NCBI GenBank assembly: GCA_037013685.1
Contig: CM072886.1
Location: forward strand, 84,264,922 to 84,328,921
DNA: 64,000 bases
Reading direction: 5' to 3'
Source: Acridotheres tristis
Lineage: Eukaryota > Chordata > Aves > Passeriformes > Sturnidae
The notes below the pieces were generated by a model. The model had not been told where the DNA came from. It saw only the letters and a program-made list of their open reading frames with translations, and did not search any database. This document shows positions 22,014-36,900 of this stretch, in pieces (within the stretch, counting starts at the first letter, position 1; every line of letters begins with the position of its first letter). The translations under genes and the position numbers were made by a program.

Positions 22014-25000
22014 TGTTGAGAAACTGATTTTCAGAAAGGCTGTTTGCCCACATCTTCATTGCCTTCAGCTCAAGTCAAGTGCCCCTGCTTCTAAACACTA
22101 AAGCTGCAGAGTCAACCTAAATCTCTGTAAGAGACTGTGAATTGCAGCATAGCCCTTAGCCCATCACATCAGGCCAAACCTGATTGCCAAGGGTTTGTGT
22201 CCAAACACAGGACAAGTGGTATGTGTGCATATTCCTGTGCCCACCCTGACTTCCATCAGGTAACCTTCAGCACATCATAATTGTGTCCTGGTGTCTCATC
22301 TGCTTTAAGACAGTGAGTGACCTTGACTTGGAGCGGGTACAGAGCAGGCACATGTTTCAGCTGACAAGGCCTCTGGCAAAGGGACAGGTGGAGAAGCCTG
22401 TGGAAAACCTCTGTGCCAGAATTCATTTGAACTTACTGCTTTCATGACTGCATGGTGGATGGGAGATGGAGGAGAGGGGAGAAACCCTCCTCCTTTACTC
22501 CCTTGTATTTCAGAGGGGTTAGTCCCTGTTAGGGAGAAAAAAGGGCAGTCTCTGTCCACAGGGAGAGTTTTTTGGGTCTCTGCCTTTGTATGCACCATGT
22601 GAGGGTGTGTACTATGACTATCCTCTCGTCCCTGCCACTATACCACCAAGACAGACTCTCCTCCTGTAACTAGATTTTCAGAGCTCAGCAGCAAAAGTGC
22701 AGACATTGTTCTTCCAGAAAATGACCTGACATTTTGTTAGTGACAGAGAGAATTGGACTCTAGTATCCAAAGACTGAATTGAGGTCTTTTTTTGAACACT
22801 ACATTTCAAGTTAAATCATTTTGTTTTCTGACCAATCCATAGTGAAGAACTATCTGTTTCCTGTCTTGTACGTTATAAATGCAATTTGATTAGATTCTAT
22901 TTATTATACTTTGAATTTCAAGTATTTCCTGCAGTTTCCAGGAAAAGAAAGGAAGGAAAAGTAGGAGGAAAATCATGACATAAATGACTTTGGTCTAATT
23001 TCTGACTTTTCAGATTTTGAGCATTTCTTAATTTGATTTGCAGGTGATAATCTGCTGGCAGAATAAATAAATTGTAGAAAGTGCCAAGACTGCACAGGCA
23101 TTTGCTGTGGTATCACTCCCACATGAGGAACCTTCATCATGGTTTTTCTTCAAGTATGTTCTCTCCTATGGTAAGTTTTTCAGACATACAGTCTTCTCCT
23201 GTGTTAAGAGTTTTTAGGAGAGGTAGTGAGACGAGTTCTGAAAAGTCTAGCCCTGGTCCTACACTTTGTTGTCAGAACTGGAAGCTTTAGACAGTAAAGC
23301 TTTGTACTCATGTTAAACACGTGCAAGGTTTGGTAAAGCTGTGGAGTGTAGCAAATACCACAGAACTAAATTGCAGGTGTCACTAATTTTAGTTTGTGTT
23401 TCCTTTGTCCCCATGAAGTGGACCACATCTGCATAGTATGTAAAATTTTTTTACTTGTCTGTTTATCTGAAATTAAATTTTTTAATACCGGCACCTGTAT
23501 TTGCAACTTATGACTTTCCAAATTCTGTCAGTTCCGCTAAATAATTAAAAAATACCATCTTGCCCAATATTAAAAACAAATAAACAAAAATCCATTAATA
23601 ATTCTGACAACTAACCTTTGGAATGGAGACCTAATTAGTTCTTATTGAGCTTGGTCAAAGATCATTGAAGCAATTTGAGTCTTTCCATTAGAGTTAATTG
23701 ACTTTAGAGCAAAATCCTCAGACTCTGGTTTAACAACATAGGATAGCAAGCAGTCTCTCTGTCACCCATCTGCAGCATCACCTCCAGACAGACAGGCTTA
23801 GCTGTGTTAGCTGTTAGCTGTTTGACGTTGTTTCTGGTAAAGATGTTGCCTAAGTTGATTATGTCCCTATGGGTAAATAGAGGACCTAGAAAAAATTTTG
23901 TGCCCTAGGTACCTGTTTATGTGGCAGTCACCAAAGCCTGGAGGTTTCACACATTCCAGTGTCAATGTGCAGCTTTCGTCAGAAGTGTCAACATTAACAA
24001 GATTTTAAACTGCAGGCGAATATAGAGGATCATTTGATCCTGGCAAGGAACTGTTTGCCTCAGCACTTGTGGGATAATGTAGAGTAAGCAGCAAATCATT
24101 GATGAATCTGTAATGCAACACCAGTCCCAGGAGTACTCAGGCAAAATTGCTGCAAAGAAGAAGGAAAGACAACAAAAGTGATTAAATGCAGTGAAAGATT
24201 CAGACCTTGGGAGACCTTTAGGGAAGCACTTCTTATTTTAAGCATAAAGGAAAAAAGGGAACAGAATTATGTGCATAAACCTTTCATTCTGGCTTAATAC
24301 AAACCATAAGGAACCCACAGATGCTGAATGTTTACTGAACCTTAATTGGCCTGGAATTATTCTTGCAGTTACTCTAGTTTTATGCTTGTGGTAATGTTGA
24401 CTTCTGGCCATTAGCCAAAGGTTCCTAGTGAACCTTTCACACATTTTACCAGGCCATTAATTCTCATCACTGTTAAACACCTTACATGCTTTTGCTGTCG
24501 ATAGGCATAATTAATAAACATAGGTTAAAATTTGCATTGATAGAGCAAGGTGCTTGAGCATTCCTTGAACATTTAAAATGTGGAGAATTCACTAACAATA
24601 TCCAACAATACTTAAATGGGGATTAGAGAACCTCAGTGGGATTGCATTGTCAAAATGGTGCATCAAATCTGTCAACACAAAGAGGTGGTCCTTAGCCTCA
24701 CATTTCAGTGGATGCCTACTTGCTCCCCATCTCTGTTTTGTCTTATTTCTGGCTGCCATAGTTCTAATAGAGATCCAGTGGAATTCATGCAGGTTCTTCC
24801 ATAGTAATGGCTGGGTCTTGTACTAAAGCCCTTGGTACTTGGGAGATCACTGCTCATTCCCCATCTCTGTGGTGTATTTGCTGGGGGAACACAGTTCAGT
24901 CACTCTGACCGGTTTTAATAGGGTTGGCAGAGCTATTTTCTTTGGGTAGTCTGTTTCGTGGCACAGTTTTGTTTCCTACTATATTGCTGTACCTGGAAGA

Positions 25001-28000
25001 AGGGTTCAAATTCCATTTGGTACCCCAGGTTACTTAACATAACAGGTTACTTAATTTAGTCAGTTTCAATGATGACATTGAGATTAAAAAACCCTCCCTA
25101 TCACATTAATTATCCTCAGAGTAATCCACTCCTTTTGCAAATTTATTTTGGAAACTAAGGAAGATTATACTGCAGTATAAATTACTGCATCTGTTTAATA
25201 AGTCATCTGTTTGGATGAATGCAGTTGCAAAGTTCTGGCTAATATTTTTACGAAGTTTAGATAAAAGTATGCATTCCACCTACTGATACCAAAAATACTG
25301 AGTTAATGTACGAAAAATAAATATTCATTTAAAGAAAACAAAGAGGCTTTTAAGTGATCATTCTGAAAATTTCAAGCCCATTTTGTAATAATTTGTGTTG
25401 CATGATTCATGCTTGAAATATTGTTGTGTACCTTCTCTTAAATATGCTTCTCTATTGTTGGAAATTAAGATTCCTTTTACTTTGCAGCAGCTGATTTTGG
25501 AGGTAGAGGAAGAGGGTTGTTAGTCTTTCATCAACTGCAGCAGTGGGGATGTTCTTCAGACTATATTGGCCAAAAATGATGCAAGTATCTTTAGTTTCAT
25601 GTTTATATCCAGGCCAGTGGGCACCCAAAGAAGTTTGTCTCCTAGGTACCATCAGAAAAGTGGCAGACAATGTAGATGGGCTTGGCAATGAAGCCCTGCC
25701 TGTACCATGACAAAAAGGCCCCACAGGGCTTTTCAAGTCTGCAGTAAAGCACTTGCTCAAGGGATTACGCAGGAGGGTAGAGGAGAATCAACTCTTTTTT
25801 TTAATCTGAACTCACAAAAAAAAAAAAAAAGAAACATTTTCTCTCAGGCATAACCAAGATGGAAGACAATGTCTTACTGACAGAGGAACATATATTTAGC
25901 ACCATGATTTATTGAGAGTGTTTGTGCTTGTTTCCTGAGAAATACATAGAGCCTTTTGATAACGCTAGATGATAGCAATCTGCTCTGTGGGCAGATGTGC
26001 ACATAATAGATGGTGCCTGAGGCGTATTTTCCCACATTTGGTGAATTCTCTTCTTGTTTATCTTACTACATTGTTTAGTTTTATTATATTGACTGTTGAG
26101 AACAGTATCTTCTTCATGTTGGAAATCACTACCTTATTTATAAGTATGCAGATTTTAATAATGCAGTAACATTAATGATTTCTTTCTAAATGTTTGATAA
26201 AAATAGTGTTGCTCTTTTCCTGTGGTTGAAGATGCTTTAAAATTGGTGGACTGGTCATACTGATTTTGAAATAATCTATTTTTGATGTTGTTCCTGATGA
26301 TGTAAATTAATGGAAAATGGTCTCAGAATCTGGCTAGACAATGCTTTTGCTTTTTTGAGAGTCTGTGCACTATGTTTAAGAGTCTTGCTCTATGCTGTTT
26401 GCTGGGATTTAGATAGATCATTTCCTTTGAAGTTTTGTTGTTAAGGTTCCAAATCAATACAGGATTTATGCTTGCATGTTTTCAAGTACACAAGTAGTCC
26501 TTCTGAAATCAGTAAAGAAAGTTCTGATTTAATTGATGTCAATGCCAGAACTCCCACTCACTTCAGAAAGGCCAAACCTAATAACATTTTTCAATCGAGT
26601 TGTTTTGGGGCAGGAAAAGGGAGGATTGTTCTGTTTATTACCAGTGAATGAAGGGTAGTCATATGTAAAAATTTTATAACAGATACAGTGGAGATATCCA
26701 TGGAGAACTGTCAGAAATAATTGTTTCAGTTCCATAAAAATCTTCTTGTTTAGTAATTCCAGTTCTTTATTTTGTCCTTTTACATTATATATTAATGTTA
26801 ACCGTGTTACTGTGATGACGTCAAATGTAATCTAAATTGTTTAGACAGCATTTGGATACAATTGATGCAAAGCTTTTTACCGTATCAATCTAAAACCATG
26901 AATCATATAAAAATAAATTATTTTGTCATTGCTAAAATGCTTTTATTGTAGATTCCGGAATCTCTTTTCTTCAAGCCATTTGTGTAATGGGAAATTCTGA
27001 AGTAGTGACATTCTTTCAGATTTAGAGCGTCATCAAATTTTGAAGGGTCAGAGTTTCCTGCAGAACAGAAATTCCAATTTTGACCATCTCTCAGTGCAGT
27101 GAGTACTTAATTCACTGTGACTGTTTGCCAACTCAACAAAAAACTGGGTACTAAAGTGCTGTTCAAATCTGGAGCTTAGCTGGCTAATGTTACTACTGAT
27201 CAAAAGAACATGAACATATGACATGGACAAATACATTGTCTGCGATGGCTTGATTTTTCAGAAGATAATGAGACTTACTACAGTTGCTCTTCCTCATATA
27301 CTCCATTTTTGGTTGACAAAATTTTTAAATAGAACCCTTTTGTAGAACATAGAATGTTTCTTCTGCCTTCCTTCTGCAGTCAGAAAGCAACATCACAACC
27401 TACATAATAAGCCAGAGTCACAAGTAAGTCATAGTTTTACTGTCAAAAGCTTTTTCAATAGATTGATGCTCAATATAGCCACTTTTATTGAGCCTTTTAT
27501 TAAATTCTACCTATTTCTTGATTTCTTGTTAGTTGTAACTTCTTGGCAGAGCACTATATACTAACAATAACTCTTTATCCTCTTACCTGGTAACTATATC
27601 TTGAGAAGCACATGTTGTTTTTCTTTTACTGTAATTATTGTGGGCTGGGATTGAGGCTGTCTTAACACTACTTTATACAGATACAGTGTCCTCTGTTTAA
27701 GTGGAATGCATCCTTTTCTATACATGTGGTTGCAAAAAAAGTAATTTTGGACCTTTCATCACATATCGAAAATGCTGAACTCTTGGATAATACGAGTACC
27801 TGGCTGGTGGTAATGGCCTCGAAATATTTCTGCTTGTTTCCTAAAATATCTGCATTGTCAGAAATTTTGTTCGCAAAGAGTCAAGGAGTACTTTGTTCAA
27901 ACAGTGCTGACTGTGGTGTAATAAATGTCCCCAACTGTTTTATGGGAACCTTTAACATACAGGCTGAGTGACAAGTAGTCACATAAACCTTCTTCCACTT

Positions 28001-31000
28001 TTGTAATGGACCTTGAAAATCTGCTAAGCCCTGGAGGACTAGGAAGGTCAAGGAAAGGCAGGATATAAAAGAATATTAACACATCGTTAGTGTAAGCAAA
28101 CATAATGAGATTTTGCATTTAAATGAAATTTTATATTCACAGGAAGCATCATCTAGCTGTTAAGGTATAGCATTGGGAACTGAATGATGCTGCTTCTATT
28201 CTTGGTTGTGATGCTGTAGATTTTGTTCTAAATAGAGAAGAGCAGAGGTCAAAAATAAACCTGAATAAAAAAGCTTTCCATTTTTAATAATGGCATGAGA
28301 TAAGGCCTTATCCCAAAGCATTACAGAGAAACAGAGCTTTGATTTCAGATAAGATTTCTATGAAAACCAGCTCAGAATTTCATAAAAGGAAAAGATCAGA
28401 GTTAAATGAAAATGGATATGAAAGTCATACTCAGTCTGAAATCATGTGAAGAGAAGTATGTAAGTTTAGTCTGAGCTCAGCAAATGTAGGAAGCACCAAG
28501 GGTAGTAATGGCACAATAATTAGTTACAGGGTCATGAAATGTGTCCGTCTCATACACCCATGAAATTTTGGTAGCTGTGTGGCAAAGGATATTAAAAGCC
28601 TTCTTTTGCGTGAATGTAAGATAACTCACATAGAGAGATTTGTGCAAAATCCAGGGTGTAATTCATGATCTTCACAGGGTTTATGCCTGCAGTTTGAATG
28701 GGAATGGATTCAAATGAACTCATGCCCAGCTGTGCTCAGCTACACAGGTAATGTGCACATATGGAACTGCCATATGAAAAAAAAAATGGAACGTAACTGG
28801 GACAGCTTGGAAAGTTTGACCCCAGGTATGCAGAACTTAGTCCACATTTTCTTGATCCTAGCACACCTTCATGCCATTGTCAGGCTTCTCTCTCTTTCCA
28901 CAGTATCCATGCTCTTATTGAGCAGATTTTTTATTAATTAAAAAAGCTGGAATTACTGTACCATATATGTCTCTTCTGTTCATAGTCTGCTGCTCTGTGT
29001 TCCAGATTTGAACAGTGGTGGTGCTTGGGCATTCCTAAAGTGTGAAGATATTTATTTCCAAGATAAGAAAATATAGAGGTCTTGGAATCACATATGGGCA
29101 GAACTGCTTGTCTCTGGATATCAGGTATTGTCTAGAGATCTAATGTTAAGATGTTCCTCATGCTCCTTATATCCTGCTCCTCGACATGCCCAGTGTGTCT
29201 CCAGCCTGGAGACTGCTAAGCACTTCAGCATATCTTGTACCTCAGACCTGTCAGGATTTCAAGCTTAGAAATGGATGCAAGATTCAACTTTATGGTGCTG
29301 ACACACTCAGTTCTTGCCTAGTGGCATTCATCCAGCAGCTGGGAGGTCCTACTTCTTCCCACTTTAAGTCCCACCTCTGCCTAAGTAGGTATGAATTTGC
29401 ATTTTCTGCCTCTCTGGGGAACCACCTTAAACAACAGGCTCAGAGTAAGCTTTGAGAAAGAATGATGGGACAGGGAGTCAAGATTGTCCTTCCTTTGTTT
29501 CAAGCTGTTCCAATTTCTATGAAGTGATTAAATGTTCATTGGATTGGGGATGGCAGGAGGAGATTCAATGAACTGTACCAAGAGATAGAGGAGAAGGGGC
29601 CAAACGTTTTCAGATATTTAAAGCGTTTGAAGCTGGAATTTGATACTCCAAGTGAGGGCTCCATGATGTTTGGAGAGGATGTCGTCTGTATTTTGTGAGT
29701 AAGGGGTGGCTTAAGCGTCCATCTTCAGGAGATGGTACATAATGGTGAATAGTAGAAGTCCCAGGTCAGGATAGCATCCCTGTAGGAAGGGGGAAAAGAG
29801 AAGGACACCTCCATTTCCAGCAGCATTGCTCAGCCAGAATGATCAGATGGGCCTTCCTCAGCAGTTCCATGCTGAGGCACCTGACTGTCCCCATCTAATG
29901 GCACATCAGGGTCTAAATCAGAACATGGAGTGTCAGAACACCAAGGACTGTCTCTGGGGATGTAATCCATCGTACTTCACGCATCAAGAATCCCAGTGAT
30001 ACCTGTAAACCTCTTTGTCAAGCTCTTTAAAATCTCCAATGAAAAAGTGAAATAGCCCTATTTTTTCTAATCGGAATTGATTAAAAATCTAAGAGAGGCA
30101 AGGTTTTAGAGGAGATACTATCTTTTATTAGATCAGCTGCCATACTTGAAAGAAGGCATTAATCTCTTCTTTGTAATCTTGATCACTGCTCATTACCACA
30201 AGGTGTTGCAAACTCAACCTCCTAGTTTGTCTCTGTCTTTGAATGTCTTTCTCATTTTATTGCAGGAAGTTATATTTTCCTTTATATTTCTGATTTCGTG
30301 ATTATTCCTATTAGTCATCTTGCTTGAAGTGTAGTTTATGGAAGGTGGACTGCATTTACCTTTTATAGCTCGAGAGACTTTTTTGCAGCAGCAGAATACC
30401 CATCTGCCATGTTCCATTTGCTTTCCACTTCTGGCTTTACCACCAGAATGTAGACAGCTAAAAAAGTGGGTCCAGCATTTTTCTTTCTAGCAGGCACACA
30501 TTCAGGAAGTATATTTAATCATAAAATATTTAAGAGTTAATTAATAAATTTTTACAACTGGAATTCTAAAAGGAACAGCTGTTGCTTAATTTATTCAAAT
30601 TAAGTTACCCCAATGCACTTGGGTTCATGGTTAAAAAAAAGTTAATTCCTTGAGGATTAAAAAGAAGAAAGAAACTGGGGTCAGCGAGGAAAAAGAATTA
30701 CATTCTATATTTCCAAAACAACTTTCAGCTTTCTGTGGAAAGTCAGTCTTTGTATCCATTCACCTGTTCTTCTCTAACTTAAAAGTATCTAGTCTGGTAT
30801 CTTTCTGCAAATGCTCTGTGGAGGGAATTGAACCTGTTTGGTTTGTTTTGTTTTGTTTTCTCTTGGATTTTCTCTTTAAAATCTTCGTTAGGCTTTCACA
30901 GTTTGTACATGTATATGCATTAACGAGATAGAAGAAGCTGGACAAAAATGAAGTAGGTTTTCAATGAAATTTGTCTGTAACATTTGCCCCCAGTAAACTG

Positions 31001-34000
31001 AACACTCTGTCAAGCTCTATTTAAAGATGTCTCCACGAACCTGTTAAGCTTTGCATCTGTCCAAATTCAAGGCACTTTGAGGTGAGATTTTGTCTCAAGC
31101 TAAGCCCTGAGGCTGGAGTTCAACTACTGAAGCACTAATGTAACTGTGTATTTTTTCATTGTAAGCAGTTTTCATAAAATTTTGGTTGAATTTTGTTATT
31201 TTCAAGTTCAAATGAAAGCAAGTCTTTTTCTCCCAATCCCCAAATATTAATGAATATATTACTTATATCCATATGAGGCTAAACTCTGGCAAGCTAACAC
31301 CTGTACCCTATCCTGGGAGTTCAGTGCATTATTTATGGAGCAAAACATTGTTCATAGGTATGAATAAGGGTAGTGACACCCTGGCCTTTTGTTTTCCCCC
31401 TTTCTTCTTGATCCTAATAAACCTGCAAAATATAAGAAGGACTTCAGGAACCTTTACAGGAGGAGTCAAAGTTAAGAATTTTGATGAAAAAACCTGAAAA
31501 CTGTAAGAATAACAGGAGATAAAAAGTCAATTGCTTGCAAGGTGTTGGGAGCTTGGCAAGAAAGTATCAAAGCAATATTGCATAATGTCTTCATTATAAG
31601 CCTATAGATGCTGTGCAGAGCAACATTAATGAGCTCCTCTAAAACTTTGGAGAAGGTTAAACCAGTCTAAACTCACTTGCTGTTTTGGTCTAATTTGGGC
31701 ATACATTAATATCTCTACAGTTTGATGCTGAGGAGTAGATGGAAACCTGCTACAAGCCACTAAATATGCTGTCATGTTGTGTTAACAAAGCTATCAAAAT
31801 TCATAAAACACTTCAAATATATCCCAAAATTGGTTAAAATTGCAAAATAAATTAGAATACTGTAAATCAAAATAAGAGCAAATGCAAATAAGGAAATAAT
31901 AAATTGAAATATTGCATTTAAGTGCAGAAGATACTAAAATATAAACATTGGTTTGCCTTTTAGAAATTACTAAAATGATGTTTTAGGATTGGATGCAAAA
32001 TTTATTGGCCAAGAATTGTTTCTGGAGCAAGGCAGCATTATTTGTTCTAATATTGATGAATTCGTTACAAAGAAGCACGAATGTACAAAATTTCCCTCTC
32101 CACCCATTCTTCCATCTCTGCTCCTTTCAGAATTGTCGATATACTTCTGCATGTCACCAGGACATATTGAAATATAGCACATTTCTTGAAAGCTGTTCAG
32201 TTCCTTCTCTTTTGTGCAGATGCATGAGAAATTCTTTTGTTGGCTCATGCATTGATAAAGTAATAGCAATTTCTGCAAGCATAACTATTAAACTTCATTA
32301 TTTATTTGGAAAAATTCCATGGAGTGGAGCAGGAGGAGTGAAATTGAGGGGATTTATTGCAACTTAAAGAAAAAAATATTGTTAATTACTGTGAAATAAG
32401 AAAAACAAAACTTTGCTGTATTTATTTACTGGCAAGGTTTTGAGAATGAATACATGAATATAATTTCGTTCCCTTTAGCAGATGTTTCCAGTGCATGACC
32501 CATACCTATCTGAGAGTGTGAGAACCACTCTTAGAGTGTGTCTAGTACTTTGCTAAGAAAATCAAGTCTATCGAGTAAATTTTAAGGAGCTGCAAGCACA
32601 ACAAGGTTGAAAACTAATGATATACAATAGTACCAGTACAGAACTAGATAATTTTTTCCCAGTATTGTAATTAGGCTCTGAAGATCTTATCCTAAAAATC
32701 TTGGAGTCAACAGGAATGTCAGTTTATTGGAGTTTTGTTTGTCTTTAGTGTCTTTAATGCACATAAGATGTCTGAATAACAGTGATTGGTATTTCCTAGC
32801 GTGGTCATTTGGCAAGGGTAGGAGGCTGGAGATTGGTACTACTGGGTGTTGTATTGATGCTTTTCCACTGACTGGCTGGATGACCTTTGCACAATGACTT
32901 GCCTATTCAGCCCACAGTTAATTTATCGTGAAGAGACAGAAAATAAGAAGAACCCATTTTTTCCCTTTCAGAATCCAGCAGCTGTGAAATTTAAAATAAA
33001 TCATCTTCAGTGATTCTTGGACAGTGAAAGAGGCAAAATGCTTGAAGGCAGGAAAACAGAGGTTTCTGTGCCTGCAGACAGATACACTGTGGCTGGTAGC
33101 CAAAAAGATTTTTCCTCATAATAATAGTTTATTCTTCTGAGTACAATGGAATATAGAATAATTCCACAAAAGACGATGTTGTTACTGCAAGAACCGAGCT
33201 GAGTTTGGCCCATGAGGAGCAGAACTCTTCTGCCTTTTCCCTGGTGGAAACATGAACAAAGAAGTATGATGTTAAGGAAAAAGAAAGTTGTAACAGTGGG
33301 AGGCTGCTGTGGTGGTGACCAGTATTCCACTACTTTAAGTCCTTATGCTTATGATATTGTGTGTTCTGGATTTAATTGCATATCTGGAGTGTAGTGCTAA
33401 TAAGGCTGCAGAGTTTTGTCTTCTTCCTCTCTCTGAGGCAGAGCTAATTAAAATAAGCATTAATTAACATGTGCTTTGAGGTCCTGGAACTTTAGGTGAT
33501 TAAAATATTCTGAGTAATGTATTATAACTTTTAGCACATGGATCACTATGAAATAGTTTAATGTCAGTGACTGTAAAATGTGACCTATCTCAAATGCTGC
33601 ACATGAGAGGGAACAGAGCAGTTTGAATTGACCAGCTCTGTGTGCCTGGAAGAAATCTGTTGAGCTGTCAGTCCCTGGACTCCCTTCTCAAGCCAGACAT
33701 AGGGAGACATTAATAGCAAAAGCTTTGCATCTTTAATTTCAGTACCCTTTTCTGATGCTAAGACTTTATCTTTTAGTCAGATGCTTACAGCACCTGGTTT
33801 TACATCTGCTCTAGAAAAGTTGCAGGTCTGAGTAAAGCTTTTTATTTAATGTCTTTGTGCTTTTAGGTCTCTAATTAACCCAAAGCACCTTTGTCCTCTT
33901 CTTGTGGGTAATGCATAGGAGATAATTAGTTAAATATTGAAAACATATTTACTAGCTTCACAATTTCTCTTTGCACCCATTACTGACATTTTGTGATGGT

Positions 34001-36782
34001 TATGATCAAGGCATATGCACTGTCAGCAAAGAAGACAAGTAGACCTTTTGGTCTAGAATACTTATTTAGAATATGACTTCAGTGAGCAGTAAATGTGGCA
34101 GTGAATGTTAATAACTGTTAAATCAAGACTACCCTAGTGCTAAATAGGGCAGTTCCTGATCAAAAGGGACAGCTTTTAAATGATCAGCACAGTGGTGCCA
34201 CCCTTACAGCCACCTCAGGGATGCTGATGCCTTCTTCTTCACATCCCTGAGGAGAAGAGGTTGTTCATTTCCCTGCTATGATATCCTTTAGATCTCCTTC
34301 AGACATATAATTAAGCTTGGCAGTCTTCCACTTTCAGGAAAAGGGTTAAAGATCTGCTTTTCAAAATGACCCCCATCCCCCTCATACACACAACAAAAAC
34401 CTCCTATTAGAAAAGACTAAATCAAAACACCCTGGCTTCTGAGAATTCTGAATTTGTATCTAGATTTCTAGGCTACTTTTTGGTACTTATTTCTTCTTAT
34501 AATCACCATGGCAGCAATACTTGAATAATTTTGTTAAAAAAAGCTTTTTCTACACTTTGTCTATAAAGAACTATGCCAAAAAAAAAAAGATAATTTTTGT
34601 GATTTATTACATGACAACACAAAATTGGAAGCCTGCAATCAGTGGGAAGTAAAAGCTTTCAAAAATAAAGCTACAAGGTGATAAGTTAAAATTGCTGGTT
34701 GTCACATCCATCCTACTGCTTTTATCCATAACTGCTGTGTTCCTTTTATAAAAGCCTGGATTTATTAGCAACCACTGGAGGCCTTCAGACACCATGAGTC
34801 CTTGTAGCTCCCAGGTTAACGACTGGTATTAATTACTACTAATGTACAAATTCCTAAGGCCCTGTACCAGTTGCTATTCTTTTGTCTCAGATACATCTAA
34901 AAATCCAGTCTCTAGCTCGATTTAATGTCACCATCTTCAGCACTGAGTGTTATCTAAGCTGAAACTACTTCCATGTCTCGTGAATAGCTGTATTTATATA
35001 GGACTGTAAAAAGGGTCAGTTAATTGCATCAAAATGGGCCTTCATACAGGTTCCAAGGGAAAAAGGGGAGCAGGTATTTTAGTCTAGTTTCCTCTCTGAT
35101 GAAGTAATTTCACGTGAAGAATGAAGGAGCTGTATGATTGACCACTTATATAAAGGTTAAGGAATAAAGATGCAACTTTCTAGACTTCTTTCCAGCCTAG
35201 TGCTATCTGTCTTGTCTTGTATTTTAAATAGATTCGGACTCTATATTACTCTTCTGAGCTCTTCTTCGGTGCTTTATTCCCAGAACCCTCCATTCTGGGA
35301 AAGTCTGAGGCTGCTATGAGTACCATCTCCCTCCAGGAAATCCATTAGTTTGGTCCTTCCTGCGAGCCACCTAAGCAGCCTCTTTCATGCTTTCTCCTCT
35401 GAGGTCTCCCATGCTGAGGGACTGCCCTCTGCAAATAACCACCACCATCTACTTCATCAGCACACTTCAAAACTATTTTGTTCTGCAGATCCCCTTATGA
35501 GTCCCCAGCAGAGTACATGACAACACTGACAGCCAGTGGGCTGACACTGTAACTTCCCACTGGCTAGGGCTGTCTCATTCCCTTCTTCCCATGACAGGTA
35601 GATCACTTGTGAAAGTCCTCGCCAAAGGACATGGGAGATTCTAAAAATTTACAAGGGATGACTGAAGCTCATGAAAATAAATCCACTGAGTGTTGCAAAA
35701 TACTTGAAGCCCTCATTCAGTGAAATAACGTCCTGAGCTAAAAATCATTGAAGGCAGAGAGCTTATTAGCAAGTTTCATATATGCTTGTCCTGTTCTTAT
35801 GAATCCATAATCATCCACTTATGACCATACTTTGTGGAGTTTTTTTAACTGAAACACCAAAACAAGAGATTGTCAACAGTCCCAGGAGCAAAAACTGTGC
35901 TCAGAGATCTCTTAATGTCAATTCTGTAAAAACAGGATGCTCTGTTGGAGTGGACAGACCTTTGGTCTAACCCCCTGTAGACATTCTTAGGTTTTGCTTT
36001 TATGTGTCTAAAATGGGAATCAAAATCAGAGTATTTCACTCTTTGTTACTATTTTTATTGTTTTTCCAGAAGCACAACAATATTAGTTACACACACACAC
36101 ACAGTGAGACAATATTAGAACAGGGTCACCTAAGGCAAAAAACTCCAAATCTTAAGCTTTACCCCCACATCCCAGTAACAACAGAGATGCTCTGATAAGA
36201 TGTACATTGGAGAATGTCAGTGACGTCTTGAGCCACAATTTTCTCTTGGAGAACTGAAGCAGATAAAACAGATCTTAGTGCATCTTTTATAAATAATTTT
36301 GTGATGGTTTCCCTATGATTTATCCAGTGACACAGTGTGAGAGGCTAAAACCCACCATGGGTTTTAGATATTTTGTTAGTGCATTTTCTACCAGTAGAAA
36401 TTTAATAGAATCATTTTCTGCCTTTGAAATACCAGATGCCATATTGATCTTTCTCTTATAAATGCTGTTACTATGGATTTTGATGCCTCCTTGCTTATAA
36501 CAAGACACAGAGATTTGTTGTAGAGCATGTTCTCTGTCTATGTTTTGTAAATGAGCATAATTTGGAGTGATAGAGATTGCTTTTTTTTTTTAACCTAGAT
36601 TTGAGCTACAAAACCAGTATTTACAAGAAGAAAAATCTTTGAATACTTGAACACCAGAAAAGGTTTTTATTCAATAGTTAATTTCTCTTTTACCTGCATT
36701 ATTTTATGCAGGACTACAAAGGTGATCTGTCTGTCTGAATACTAAAACATCTGCAGGGGCTAATTCTACCTGTCTATGTCCT
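22014..36782. other. Intergenic desert of about 15 kb, no supported gene
   Basis: AT-rich throughout, with an A run at 25815-25830, a GTTTT run at about 30840-30858 and scattered short A/T runs. A segment at about 32863-32925 weakly resembles MIR/CORE-SINE text (GGATGACCTTTGCACAATGA) but is too diverged to call. (CA)n of about seven units lies at about 36090-36102. Open frames are all under 130 codons and unrecognised. Confidence 0.4.
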
Positions 36783-36810
36783 CTTAAGGAGAAATAAATT
36801 TCTCCTTAAG
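36783..36810. repeat. 28-bp near-perfect palindrome
   Basis: Arms CTTAAGGAGAAAT and ATTTCTCCTTAAG (13 bp each, all paired) are separated by only 2 bases. It could extrude as a cruciform; no function known. Confidence 0.9.
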
Positions 36811-36854
36811 AATCTCAGAAAATTAATTTACTGAATACTAGTATTCCCCTTCTC

Positions 36855-36900
36855 CTTTCTTTCTTTGGTTTTTGTTGTTTTTTGGGGTTTTTTTCCCCCG
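36855..36900. repeat. T/G-rich low-complexity tract
   Basis: TTTCTTTCTTTGGTTTTTGT followed by T and G runs and CCCCC. Simple sequence. Confidence 0.7.

Noticed and set aside
25003..25016. GGGTTCAAATTCCA as a tRNA B box
   Set aside because: No matching A box, acceptor stem or anticodon arm in the upstream 60 bases.
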